This document shows, in pieces, positions 29,133-36,979 of a stretch of DNA of 64,000 nt. Each line of letters opens with the position of its first letter. The stretch's first letter is position 1. Source of the DNA: an uncultured Dialister sp. (GTDB lineage Bacteria; Bacillota; Negativicutes; Veillonellales; Dialisteraceae); the NCBI GenBank assembly GCA_900543165.1, contig UQQQ01000002.1, positions 1-64,000 of the forward strand, in the 5' to 3' direction. The position numbers were made by a program, and so were the translations under genes. The notes beneath the pieces are model-generated. The model saw only the letters and a program-made list of their open reading frames with translations, did not search any database and had not been told where the DNA came from.

Positions 29133-30995
29133 ATGATCGATGTCAATGAAAAAATCAAAGCCAAGGTAGAAGCCCTTCCTGACTCGCCCGGGGTGTACCG
29201 TTGGAAAGACAAAGACGGGCGGATCATCTACGTCGGCAAGGCGAAGAACCTGAAGAATCGTGTCCGCTCCTATGTACGCGAGGATAAGAACCGTTCCCCG
29301 AAAGTCGCTGCGATGATCCGTCACGCGGACGATCTCGACATCACGATGACCGGGACGGAGATGGAGGCGCTGATCCTGGAGTGCAATCTCATCAAAGAAC
29401 TGCACCCGAAGTACAATATTTCCCTGCGCGACGACAAATCGTACCCCTATGTGAAGATCACGGTGAATGACGAGTGGCCGCGGATCTTCGTCACGAGGAA
29501 TATCCGCCGCGATGATGGGGCGAAGTATTTCGGTCCCTTCACCGACGTGGGAAGCCTTCGTCAGACGCTGTCCCTTCTTCGCCACTACTATCCCATCCGC
29601 ACCTGCCGCTCCATGAAGGTATCACGTCCCTGTCTGCAGTACCACATGCACCTTTGCAGTGCGCCCTGCGGCGGCCACGTCGATCACATCGACTATGACC
29701 GTGATGTGAAGACCATCTGCGACCTGCTCGAAGGGAAGAGCACCTCGCTGGAAAAGGAGCTCACGCAGCAGATGATGGAGGCGTCGGAAGCGATGGATTT
29801 CGAAAAAGCCGCCAAGCTGCGCGACCATATCCGCGCTATCCAGAGTGTGCAGCAGCGCCAGCACATCGTATCTGCGGAAGGGGATTTCGACGTGCTCGGC
29901 ATGGCACGCGACGGCAGTCACACCGGACTGGAGATTTTCTATATCCGTTATGGCCGCATGGTGGGGAAGGAGAATTTCAGTATCCCAGAAAGTGCATCCG
30001 AGACGGATGAGGAGATCATCACCACCTTCCTTCGCGATTTCTACGGAGGAAATCCGACATCCGTCCCGAAAGAAATCATCCTGCCGCTCCTGCCGGAAGA
30101 GTCCGGCCTCCTCTCACAGTGGCTGACGAAGCTTCGCGGCAGCGAAGTGAAGCTCATCCGCCCCGAGCGCGGCTTCAAGCGCCGCCTGAAAGACATGGCG
30201 ATGGCGAATGCAGCGAAGTATCTCTCCGACAAGAAGCTGCAGTGGGAGTATCAGGACGCCCGCGAGCAGGGCGCCGTGCAGAAACTGAAAGAGCTGCTCT
30301 CTCTGCCGCGCCTTCCCGAGCGCATGGAGTGCTTCGATATTTCTCATAACCAGGGCGCAGAAACCACCGGCTCCATGGCCGTCTTCGAGCATGGCCGTCC
30401 GGCGAAGAGCGAATACCGGAAATTCAAACTGCAGACCACGCAGGGGCATGCGGACGATTTCAAATCCATGGCAGAAGTCATGAGCCGCCGCTATGGGAAG
30501 GAAAAGGACTGGCCCGAGCCCGACCTCATCGTCCTGGATGGCGGTCTTGGGCAGATGCATGCAGCCATTCCCGTGATTCGCGAGGCGGGCTGCCATGCAC
30601 CCGTCATCGGGCTCGCCAAGCGTATCGAAGAGATCTACGTAGAAGGCAGCGACATCCCGATCGTCCTCGATCACCATGAGCCCGCTCTCCAGCTTCTCCA
30701 GTTCCTCCGCGACGAAGCCCACCGCTTCGTCATCACCTACCATAGGAAGTGGACGAATAAAAGAAATACAGAGTCCGTCCTCGACCACATCGAAGGCATC
30801 GGTCCGAACCGCCGGAACGCCCTCTGGCATGCCTTCCGCTCACTCGATGAAATGAAAAAAGCGAGCGAAGAAGAGCTCGCCCAAGTCCCCGGCATGAATC
30901 AGCGCGCCGCGCACAACGTCTACCGTTTCTTCCATATGAGAAAAGACGAGAAACAGCTCGTCCTGCAGGGGATGGATGTGGAAAAGGAAGGCTGA
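29133..30995 (+). CDS. uvrC: UvrABC excision nuclease subunit C
   Basis: A 620-residue dual-incision nuclease. N-terminal GIY-YIG domain (about 15-95, SPGVYRW...IIYVGKAKNLKNRVRSY), UVR domain (about 207-242, AMDFEKAAKLRDHIRAI) pairing with UvrB, RNase-H-like endonuclease domain (about 370-530, ECFDISHNQGAETTGSMAVF), and tandem helix-hairpin-helix (about 550-605, HIEGIGPNRRNAL and LAQVPGMNQRAA). ATG 29133 after CAGGAGT; the frame extends upstream into repeat DNA and that part is discounted. Confidence 0.96.
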   Translation: MIDVNEKIKAKVEALPDSPGVYRWKDKDGRIIYVGKAKNLKNRVRSYVREDKNRSPKVAAMIRHADDLDITMTGTEMEALILECNLIKELHPKYNISLRDDKSYPYVKITVNDEWPRIFVTRNIRRDDGAKYFGPFTDVGSLRQTLSLLRHYYPIRTCRSMKVSRPCLQYHMHLCSAPCGGHVDHIDYDRDVKTICDLLEGKSTSLEKELTQQMMEASEAMDFEKAAKLRDHIRAIQSVQQRQHIVSAEGDFDVLGMARDGSHTGLEIFYIRYGRMVGKENFSIPESASETDEEIITTFLRDFYGGNPTSVPKEIILPLLPEESGLLSQWLTKLRGSEVKLIRPERGFKRRLKDMAMANAAKYLSDKKLQWEYQDAREQGAVQKLKELLSLPRLPERMECFDISHNQGAETTGSMAVFEHGRPAKSEYRKFKLQTTQGHADDFKSMAEVMSRRYGKEKDWPEPDLIVLDGGLGQMHAAIPVIREAGCHAPVIGLAKRIEEIYVEGSDIPIVLDHHEPALQLLQFLRDEAHRFVITYHRKWTNKRNTESVLDHIEGIGPNRRNALWHAFRSLDEMKKASEEELAQVPGMNQRAAHNVYRFFHMRKDEKQLVLQGMDVEKEG

Positions 30996-31260
30996 TGATA
31001 CGGGGTAATGCGACATTCTACCTCCTTCCTATGGAAGGAGGTGCCCCGAAGGGGCGGAGGTTGGCTTCCAAATCTGGATGAAAACTCATGTTGGACGAGC
31101 GCCGCCCCGTCTCGTCATCCCGAGCGAAGCCGAGGGATCTTCCTTGCACAGCGGAAAAACAGTTTCTCTGGAAACCGCAGTGCCGAAGCATTGTTACTCT
31201 ATCATCGCATAAATAAGTGTGGATGACGGAAGAAAGACTGTTTTATCCAAAATACGACAA
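30996..31260. repeat. Repeat-rich gap after uvrC
   Basis: Family G hairpin (CTCCTTCCTATGGAAGGAG, GCCCCGAAGGGGC) at 31018-31060 and a family B left arm with CGAGCGAAGCCGAGGGATC at 31112-31148. No gene. Confidence 0.6.
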
Positions 31261-31261
31261 T

Positions 31262-31295
31262 AAAAAAAAGGCGAACCGAAATGGTTCGCCTTTTT
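31262..31295. terminator. Bidirectional terminator
   Basis: AAAAAAAGGCGAACC, loop GAAAT, GGTTCGCCTTTTT. On the minus strand it directly follows the DUF1659-like frame. Confidence 0.8.
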
Positions 31296-31305
31296 GCTTA
31301 TCCGA

Positions 31306-31452
31306 CTAGCCTGCGTCAGCGAGGTCGCTGGTCGCTACCGTGCGAAGGCCCGAAAGCGGGCGGGACTGGAGCGATGCGATCGCGTTTCCTGCGGCATACA
31401 GTTCATCAGCCGTGGCTGATACTTTGATCTTGCTGAAACTCAGATTCTTCAC
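31306..31452 (-). pseudogene. Truncated DUF1659-like small gene
   Basis: A 48-codon frame from GTG 31452 encodes KNLSFSKIKVSATADELY followed by AAGNAIASLQSRPLSGLR. The SFS.IK..AT...LY....A.ASLQS.PL pattern is that of small DUF1659 proteins (normally about 70 residues) common in Firmicutes. AAAGGGGA stands 8 nt before the GTG, so a short product is possible. However, DUF1659-like text continues upstream of the GTG (LSKGTSKV) to an in-frame TAA that follows ATG CCA, so the gene looks 5'-damaged. Function of the family is unknown. A terminator follows. Confidence 0.5.
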
Positions 31453-31477
31453 CTTGGAAGTCCCCTTTGAAAGACCG

Positions 31478-31506
31478 TTTCGTGATTCAAGAGGGAATGC
31501 TATAAT
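31478..31506 (+). promoter_or_regulatory. Promoter of the AT-rich orphan gene
   Basis: Extended -10 TGCTATAAT with TATAAT at 31501-31506; a weak TTTCGT -35 at 31478-31483, spacer 17. It overlaps the 5' end of the divergent DUF1659 remnant. Confidence 0.6.
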
Positions 31507-31566
31507 GAGATGAAGCGAATTTTATGGCATGGATTTGATACTGAAAGTAAAAAATAGGGAGGGTTT

Positions 31567-32346
31567 ATGGTTAAAAAATTTTTTAGAGTAATGATGTTGG
31601 TGGTATTGCTTTGCGTTGTCAGTGGCAATGTAATGGCTTTCAAAGAAGATCCTATCAATCCTCATGTGGAAAAACTGGTAGATTTTTACGTACGTGACGT
31701 TGCTATTTATGATGGTGTGCAACATAAATTTCGCTTGCAAACGCCTAAAGCGGAAGTAAAAAAGATTATGGAACAAAGAAAATGGAATGAAATTAGTGAT
31801 AAAGTATGGGATGAGGAGAAATATCTTACAAATGCGCATAAGTTTAATTTATCAGAACAGGAGATTACAAAAACGTTGAATAAACTAAAGGGGACATCCG
31901 AATTATCGTATAAAACAAGCATACCCATAAATCCATCTAAATTTGATGCTTTTAATATACAAATGTTCTATAGATTTACGTTTAGAGACGATGAACTAAT
32001 TTGCTGTGATTTAGAATTATTTCCTAGGCTGCCTATTGGTGATGATGGGGGAAATAATATATTAAACAAGTCGTATCAAGTGATATATTCTTTGTTGGGC
32101 GCTACAGATCCAACTGCATGGTTGAAGTTAGGAACAGCTGGTGTGTGGATTTCTAGGGATTTTAAAGAGAAAATTGAATTAAAAAGTGGGGTTTTAGAAA
32201 GAAAAATCAAATTTGATGAGATAAAAAAAATAGTGCAGGAAAAAGGGGTGGATGGCCTGAAAACGTATACTGGTCGAGATTTTTATTATGTGAAAATATC
32301 TCGCTTTTCTCGATATAGGGAAGAACCTTATGCACCTGCAAATTAA
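31567..32346 (+). CDS. Exported orphan protein, AT-rich
   Basis: A 259-residue protein with a clear signal peptide (about 1-24, FFRVMMLVVLLCVVSG, then NVMAF) and no family I recognise. The mature part is lysine- and charge-rich and has no cysteine pair pattern or repeat. GGGAGGG precedes the ATG and an extended -10 promoter lies 60 bases up. Its codons are strikingly AT-rich (runs of AAA, AAT, TTT, GAA) against GC-rich neighbours, and its flanks (31456-31566 and 32347-32960) have few of the repeats that fill other gaps. This suggests recent acquisition. Confidence 0.75.
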   Translation: MVKKFFRVMMLVVLLCVVSGNVMAFKEDPINPHVEKLVDFYVRDVAIYDGVQHKFRLQTPKAEVKKIMEQRKWNEISDKVWDEEKYLTNAHKFNLSEQEITKTLNKLKGTSELSYKTSIPINPSKFDAFNIQMFYRFTFRDDELICCDLELFPRLPIGDDGGNNILNKSYQVIYSLLGATDPTAWLKLGTAGVWISRDFKEKIELKSGVLERKIKFDEIKKIVQEKGVDGLKTYTGRDFYYVKISRFSRYREEPYAPAN

Positions 32347-32701
32347 AGGTTTGCACAATGTATGAACTGAAAGAAGGGGCAGTATACATGGAGCTGAAAG
32401 AATCTTTATTCCTTCTCATCTTCAATCCTTTTGAGAGGATCTCCCTATATACTTATTCAGCCAATTATGTATCGAAAAAGAATGTCTGAAACTAGGCCAT
32501 CTGTGTGACGTTTTTCCCCTGAATGTAAAAGGGCAGAGTGATATTCTGGGGCTGGAAATGACCACTTTTTATGTTATGTAGACAGGAGTGCCGTAGAAGG
32601 TTCATTTAGAAAGAAAAGAGTCAGCTGTGAGGGATAGTCTGATTTTCTATGTGAAGAGGGCAGCCAGAGTGGCTGGCTATTTTGCATGAAATGAATGCTT
32701 G

Positions 32702-32734
32702 AGTGGCGAACCGAAAGGTTTCGCCACTTTTTGT
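32702..32734 (+). terminator. Terminator hairpin
   Basis: AGTGGCGAACC, loop GAAA, GGTTTCGCCACTTTTTG with one bulged T. Confidence 0.7.
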
Positions 32735-32813
32735 TTCACACCTATCCCAACTTTTGGATACAGGTAAACAACGCTGTTGAAGCCGAAATTATTTTAAGCA
32801 TTTGAATAGAAAG

Positions 32814-32835
32814 ATCCCCGAGTGGGGATTTTTTA
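32814..32835 (+). terminator. Terminator hairpin
   Basis: ATCCCC, loop GAGT, GGGGAT then six T. Confidence 0.7.
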
Positions 32836-32969
32836 TTTTGCCTGTTTTTCGAAAAACGGAAGAAATCATAGCGGGGAGTGGTTTGATTTCGAAAAGAAGG
32901 TGCTGAAAACATCGATAAAATCAATGCATGGGCAGCAGGTGGAAAAATGATGGGTTTGAAAAATTTTCG

Positions 32970-32999
32970 TTGTCACAGGGTGGGGGATTGTGGTAGAAT
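32970..32999 (+). promoter_or_regulatory. Promoter of the mraZ division cluster
   Basis: TTGTCA at 32970-32975 and TAGAAT at 32994-32999, spacer 18; the -10 is inside the MraZ repeat array. Confidence 0.65.
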
Positions 33000-33022
33000 G
33001 TGGGTAAATGTGGAGGAGGTGG
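32980..33022 (+). promoter_or_regulatory. MraZ operator repeats
   Basis: Four or five TGGNN words recur at 10-bp spacing: GTGGGGGATT, GTGGTAGAAT, GTGGGTAAAT, GTGGAGGAGG, TGGAAGG. MraZ rings bind such direct repeats and repress their own operon; here the array covers the -10 and runs to the ribosome binding site. Confidence 0.75.
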
Positions 33023-33028
33023 AAGGAT

Positions 33029-33463
33029 ATGTTTATGAATGAATATTCTCATACCATAGACGCCAAGGGGCGCATGATCCTTCCAGCGAAATTCAGGGAA
33101 GAGCTGGGAAGTCGTTTTGTGCTGGCTCCAAGTCTGGATACCTGCCTCAATATTTATCCGAAAGAGCGCTGGGATGCCTTGATCGCCCGGCTGCAGAAGC
33201 TGCCCTTCACGAACCGTAATGTCCGCAAGATCATGCGTCATCTGATCGGCCGCGGGACGGAGATGGAGTGCGACCGCCAGGGGCGTATCCTGATCCCTGC
33301 CCACCTTCGTGAATTTGCAAAGCTGAAGAAGGAAGCCTGCATCGTGGGGACGGGATCCATCATCGAGATCTGGGATCCGGAGCTCCTGCGGCAGGACGAA
33401 GAGGGCGAGGATATCGCAGAGATCGCGGATGCTCTCGATCTTCCGCTGAATTTTGATCTGTGA
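33029..33463 (+). CDS. mraZ: Transcriptional regulator MraZ
   Basis: A 144-residue protein with two MraZ/AbrB-type half domains: EYSHTIDAKGRMILPAKFRE near 4-23 (the DxKGR motif) and ECDRQGRILIPAHLRE in the second half. It forms a ring that binds the repeats just upstream and represses the division and cell-wall cluster. The start at ATG 33029 gives the conserved MFMNEY beginning; AAGGA lies close to it, with GGAGG further up. First gene of the cluster. Confidence 0.95.
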   Translation: MFMNEYSHTIDAKGRMILPAKFREELGSRFVLAPSLDTCLNIYPKERWDALIARLQKLPFTNRNVRKIMRHLIGRGTEMECDRQGRILIPAHLREFAKLKKEACIVGTGSIIEIWDPELLRQDEEGEDIAEIADALDLPLNFDL

Positions 33464-33646
33464 GGTTTGGGAGTGATTGGTGACTTGAATGCTACTTTAG
33501 GGCATCGCCCATTTCGTCATCCTGAGCGGAGTGAAATGTCGTTTGTTGGAAAAGTCGCATTCAGAAAGTTGAGGCCTGAGTCGAAGGATTTCGGCGAAGC
33601 CGCCACCACAACCCTGAACCTTTCACCTTTTTTCGAGGACTCATTT
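33464..33646. repeat. Repeat insertion between mraZ and rsmH
   Basis: Family D (GAGTGATTGGTGACTTG), family E (TAGGGCATCGCCC, GGCGAAGCCGCC, CAACCCTGAACC) and a B-like arm (TTTCGTCATCCTGAGCGG). In most genomes mraZ and rsmH almost touch; here 183 bases of repeats separate them. Confidence 0.65.
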
Positions 33647-34579
33647 ATGGAATTTCAACACACCACCGTGCTTCTGCACGAAATGATCGACCGGATCCTG
33701 ACGGATCCACATGGCATTTATGTCGACTGCACCTTAGGGGGCGGCGGACATTCTTTCGCTATGGCGGAGAAGCTCGCTCCGGATGCGCTTCTGATCGGCG
33801 TCGATCAGGATGAAGAAGCGATCGAGGCGGCTTCTCACCGCCTTTCCGGTTGTGCCTGCCGTCATCTTTTGGTACGGGATAATTTTTCTCACATCCATGA
33901 TATCCTGGCCTCGCTTGAGATCGACAAGGTCGATGGCTTCATCTTCGATCTGGGAGTCTCATCCCATCAGCTCGATGACGGCAGCCGTGGCTTCTCTTAT
34001 ATGAATAACGGGAAGCTCGATATGCGCATGGATCAGAGGAATCCGCGCACGGCGTATGAGATCGTGAATACGTATGAAGAGGAAGAGCTTGCGCGTATCA
34101 TCTGGGAGTATGGGGAAGAGCGATGGGCGAAGCGGATCGCGCAGTTTATCTGTGAATTCCGCGAGAAGAAGCCCATCGAGACGACGGATGATCTGGTCTC
34201 GGTCATCAAGGCGGCCATTCCGGCGCATGCCAGAAGAAATGGCCCGCATCCGGCGAAGCGCACTTTTCAGGCGATCCGCATCGAGGTAAATAACGAGCTG
34301 GGGATCCTGAAGGACACGATGGAAGCCTGCGTTTCCCACCTGAAAGTGGGGGGACGCGTCGGCGTCATCACGTTCCAGTCACTGGAAGACCGCATCATCA
34401 AGAAGGCTTTCAAGGAAATGGAAAGGGACTGCATCTGCCCGCCGGAGTTGCCTGTCTGTGTGTGCCACCACCATCGTCTGGTGAAGTCCATCGGCAAGGC
34501 GCAAAAACCGAGTGCGAAAGAGATCGAGGAGAATCCGCGTGCGAGAAGTGCGGTCCTGCGTGTTGTAGAAAGAGTGTAG
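33647..34579 (+). CDS. rsmH: 16S rRNA m4C1402 methyltransferase RsmH
   Basis: A 310-residue SAM-dependent methyltransferase that N4-methylates C1402 in the 16S P site. SAM motif VDCTLGGGGHSFAM (about 26-39), GVDQDEEAI, FDLGVSSHQLDDGSRGFS, and the C-terminal ITFQSLEDRIIK followed by the cysteine stretch CICPPELPVCVCHH are diagnostic. ATG 33647 follows CGAGGA; the upstream open frame is repeat DNA. Second gene of the dcw cluster. Confidence 0.95.
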   Translation: MEFQHTTVLLHEMIDRILTDPHGIYVDCTLGGGGHSFAMAEKLAPDALLIGVDQDEEAIEAASHRLSGCACRHLLVRDNFSHIHDILASLEIDKVDGFIFDLGVSSHQLDDGSRGFSYMNNGKLDMRMDQRNPRTAYEIVNTYEEEELARIIWEYGEERWAKRIAQFICEFREKKPIETTDDLVSVIKAAIPAHARRNGPHPAKRTFQAIRIEVNNELGILKDTMEACVSHLKVGGRVGVITFQSLEDRIIKKAFKEMERDCICPPELPVCVCHHHRLVKSIGKAQKPSAKEIEENPRARSAVLRVVERV

Positions 34580-34653
34580 GGAGCGACCGGGGATCTGGCC
34601 CTGTTTCCTTCAGCCTGAGATATAGAGTCTGAAAAAGATGGGAGAGATATCGT

Positions 34654-35040
34654 ATGGTACAGGATGTGCAAGTCATGGGTTACATGCCGTCGATGCCGGG
34701 AAGCGTCGCCGCGCCTCGACGGATCGAGCGCGAGAGGTCTGACTCTTCCTATTTTTTTCATGATGTCATTCTTGGGATGCTGATGATCCTTTTTCCCGTG
34801 ATGCTGCTGGTCTTCCTGAGCGGGATCAATATTCAGGAGGAATACAGAATGCAGCGTATCCGCAGCGAGGTCATGACGATGGCGAAGGAGAATGCGGTGG
34901 ATAAGCTCGAGGTGTCCCGTCTGGAGGCACCGGTACGCATTCAGCAGATCGCGGAACAGAAGCTCAAGATGAGCCTGCCTGTCCGTACGGTCTATGGCAG
35001 TGCGGATCCCGCCAAACCGCACCCGAATAAGGGGAGATGA
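34654..35040 (+). CDS. ftsL: Cell-division protein FtsL-like
   Basis: A 128-residue bitopic membrane protein: about 38 cytoplasmic residues, one transmembrane helix (about 39-57, DVILGMLMILFPVMLLVFL), then a leucine-zipper-like periplasmic helix (YRMQRIRSEVMTMAKENAV, EVSRLEAPVRIQQIAEQKL). Sequence identity in FtsL is always low; size, topology and place right after rsmH make the call. FtsL binds FtsQ/DivIB and FtsB in the divisome. ftsI/pbpB, the usual next gene, is missing. Confidence 0.8.
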   Translation: MVQDVQVMGYMPSMPGSVAAPRRIERERSDSSYFFHDVILGMLMILFPVMLLVFLSGINIQEEYRMQRIRSEVMTMAKENAVDKLEVSRLEAPVRIQQIAEQKLKMSLPVRTVYGSADPAKPHPNKGR

Positions 35041-35212
35041 GGGGCTGGGGAGTAGACTTAGAGACGTTAGACATGAGACATCAGACATCAGACGTCTGAC
35101 ATCTTTTATACGCCGTACTACCCAATTGAAGCTGTTCGATCTGTTGCACTCTTCTCGAAATGAATCAATGAATCTCCCAAAATAAGGCGATAGTAGTGAA
35201 CTACACAAGAAA

Positions 35213-35249
35213 GGGGCTGTGAAAATGAAATTTCATCTTTCACAGTCCC
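35213..35249 (+). terminator. Hairpin after ftsL
   Basis: A 12-bp stem GGGGCTGTGAAA / TTTCACAGTCCC with ATGAAATTTCATC between. No T-run follows, so termination is uncertain. Confidence 0.45.
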
Positions 35250-35278
35250 TTGTGCTTGCCATAGATTTAAGCTAATAT
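35250..35278 (+). promoter_or_regulatory. Internal promoter before murE
   Basis: TTGTGC at 35250-35255 and TAATAT at 35273-35278, spacer 17. Confidence 0.45.
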
Positions 35279-35436
35279 AATGAGTGGCATTGAGTGGCAT
35301 TCGAGCTTCATCTCTGCCGGAGGTGATGGCGCATGCCGTGATGATTTCAAAAGCATGACTCATAGAATACAGGAAGCGCGGATGACATCCGGAGGGGTGT
35401 CTATGTTTCCTAAATACAAAACCAGAGGTGACTGTT

Positions 35437-36939
35437 TTGAAAAAATTAGCGGAATTACTGAAAACAACGCCGGTCCTTCGCACGGAAGGCACTACAGATA
35501 TTGAGATTTTGGATGTGACAGCGGACTCGCGGCAGGTGAAAGAGGGGAGCCTTTTTTTCTGTCTTGAGGGGGCGCATGTGGATGGACATCGGTTCGTAAG
35601 CTCTGCCGTGAAGCTGGGGGCGAAAGCCATCGTGGCTTCCAAAGAGGTGAAGGCAGCGGAAGGGGTCACTGTCGTCTATGTGACAGATACCAGAAAAGCG
35701 ATGGAAGATATGGTACCGTTTTTCTTTGACTATCCGTCGCGCAAGATGCGCATGATCGCACTTACGGGGACGAATGGCAAGACCACCACGACCCATGTCG
35801 TGAGCCATATCCTTGAGCAGGCGGGCTACAAGACGGGTGTCATCGGCACCATCCATGCCCTGATCGGGGATAAGGAGCTGCCGACGCACAATACCACGCC
35901 GGATGTCATCGATCTGGAGCGTCTGCTCTGGCAGATGGCAGAAGAAAAGGTCACCCATGTGTGCATGGAGGTTTCTTCCCATTCGCTCGTCATGGGGCGC
36001 GTCGAAGGTGTGGAATTTGATAATGCCGTCTTCACGAACCTCACGGAAGATCATCTGGACTACCATAAGACGATGGACAACTATGCAAAAGCCAAGGCTA
36101 TCCTTTTTGAGAAGGTGTCTTCGGCAGGACAGACGAAGGGCAATAAGGCAGCGTGGGTGAATGTGGATGACCCGTATGCCCATGTGATGATGGACGCTGT
36201 CGATCAGAAGGTGGCGGATCTTCACACCTACAGCATGAGTGACAAGACGGCGGATCTGTATGCCTTTGACAGCCGGTTCACTGGCAAGTCTTCCGCCTTC
36301 AAAGTGACCTATGAAGGGAAGACCTACCAGTTCGAGACGAGACTGGCAGGCCGTTTCAATATCTATAACACACTGGGGGCGATCGGCGCGGCGCTTTCCG
36401 AAGGGATTTCCATGGAAACCATTGCAGCTGCTATGAAGACATTCCACAGTGTGCCGGGGCGTTTCGAGCTGATCGATGAGGGCCAGTCCTTCACCGTCGT
36501 GGTCGACTATGCACATACCCCGGATGGTCTTGAGAAGATCCTGACGACCGCACAGGAGATCACGAAGGGCCGCATTCTGGTCGTTTTCGGCTGCGGCGGC
36601 GACCGTGATAAGATGAAGCGTCCGATCATGGGCCGTATTGCTGCCCGCTATGCGGATGTAGCGATCGTGACCAGTGATAATCCCCGCACGGAAGACCCGG
36701 AGACCATTGTGAAAGAAGTGGCAGCCGGCGTCGAAGAAGTGAAGGCGGAGAAGCCGTCTCTGCAGGTAGAAGTGGTGGTCGACAGAAGAAGCGCCATCCA
36801 GAAGGCGATTTCCCTCGCTAAAGGAGACGATATCGTCCTCATCGCCGGCAAGGGTCATGAAGACTACCAGATCTTGAAAGACAAGACCATTCATTTCGAC
36901 GATAGGGAAGAAGCGAGGAAAGCGCTGAAGCAGTTATAG
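35437..36939 (+). CDS. murE: UDP-MurNAc-tripeptide synthetase (meso-DAP adding)
   Basis: A 500-residue Mur ligase adding the third residue to UDP-MurNAc-L-Ala-D-Glu. ATP loop LTGTNGKTTTTH (about 109-120), carbamylated-lysine region MEVSSHSLV, and DNPRTEDP (about 413-420); DNPR marks specificity for meso-diaminopimelate, not lysine. The start is uncertain: TTG 35437 is 5 bases after AGAGGTGA and is preferred; the same frame opens at GTG 35428. Cytoplasmic. Confidence 0.94.
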   Translation: MKKLAELLKTTPVLRTEGTTDIEILDVTADSRQVKEGSLFFCLEGAHVDGHRFVSSAVKLGAKAIVASKEVKAAEGVTVVYVTDTRKAMEDMVPFFFDYPSRKMRMIALTGTNGKTTTTHVVSHILEQAGYKTGVIGTIHALIGDKELPTHNTTPDVIDLERLLWQMAEEKVTHVCMEVSSHSLVMGRVEGVEFDNAVFTNLTEDHLDYHKTMDNYAKAKAILFEKVSSAGQTKGNKAAWVNVDDPYAHVMMDAVDQKVADLHTYSMSDKTADLYAFDSRFTGKSSAFKVTYEGKTYQFETRLAGRFNIYNTLGAIGAALSEGISMETIAAAMKTFHSVPGRFELIDEGQSFTVVVDYAHTPDGLEKILTTAQEITKGRILVVFGCGGDRDKMKRPIMGRIAARYADVAIVTSDNPRTEDPETIVKEVAAGVEEVKAEKPSLQVEVVVDRRSAIQKAISLAKGDDIVLIAGKGHEDYQILKDKTIHFDDREEARKALKQL

Positions 36940-36979
36940 GCGCTTCGCTTTTGGGAAAAATACCGGAGGAGTGAAATCC

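Larger units (their letters stand above)
32347..32960. other. AT-rich gap with two terminators, no gene
   Basis: No supported gene; a 43-codon frame from about 32358 and other short frames match nothing. Two terminator hairpins lie at 32702-32734 and 32814-32835. The repeat families common elsewhere are absent here, in line with the AT-rich island to its left. Confidence 0.55.
35041..35436. other. Gap where ftsI is expected
   Basis: No gene. Family F words fill 35050-35102 (GACATCAGACATCAGACG). A hairpin GGGGCTGTGAAA / TTTCACAGTCCC lies at 35213-35249, a promoter at 35250-35278, a direct repeat GAGTGGCATT twice at 35282-35301, and a hairpin GACATCC / GGTGTC near 35384. The leader contains GGAGGTGATG at about 35321 without a following long frame (ATGCCGTGA). 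Confidence 0.55.

Noticed and set aside
32358..32490. Small ORF of 43 codons after the AT-rich orphan
   Set aside because: No ribosome binding site, no family, and it is not followed by a nearby terminator; it is no better than chance in AT-rich DNA.
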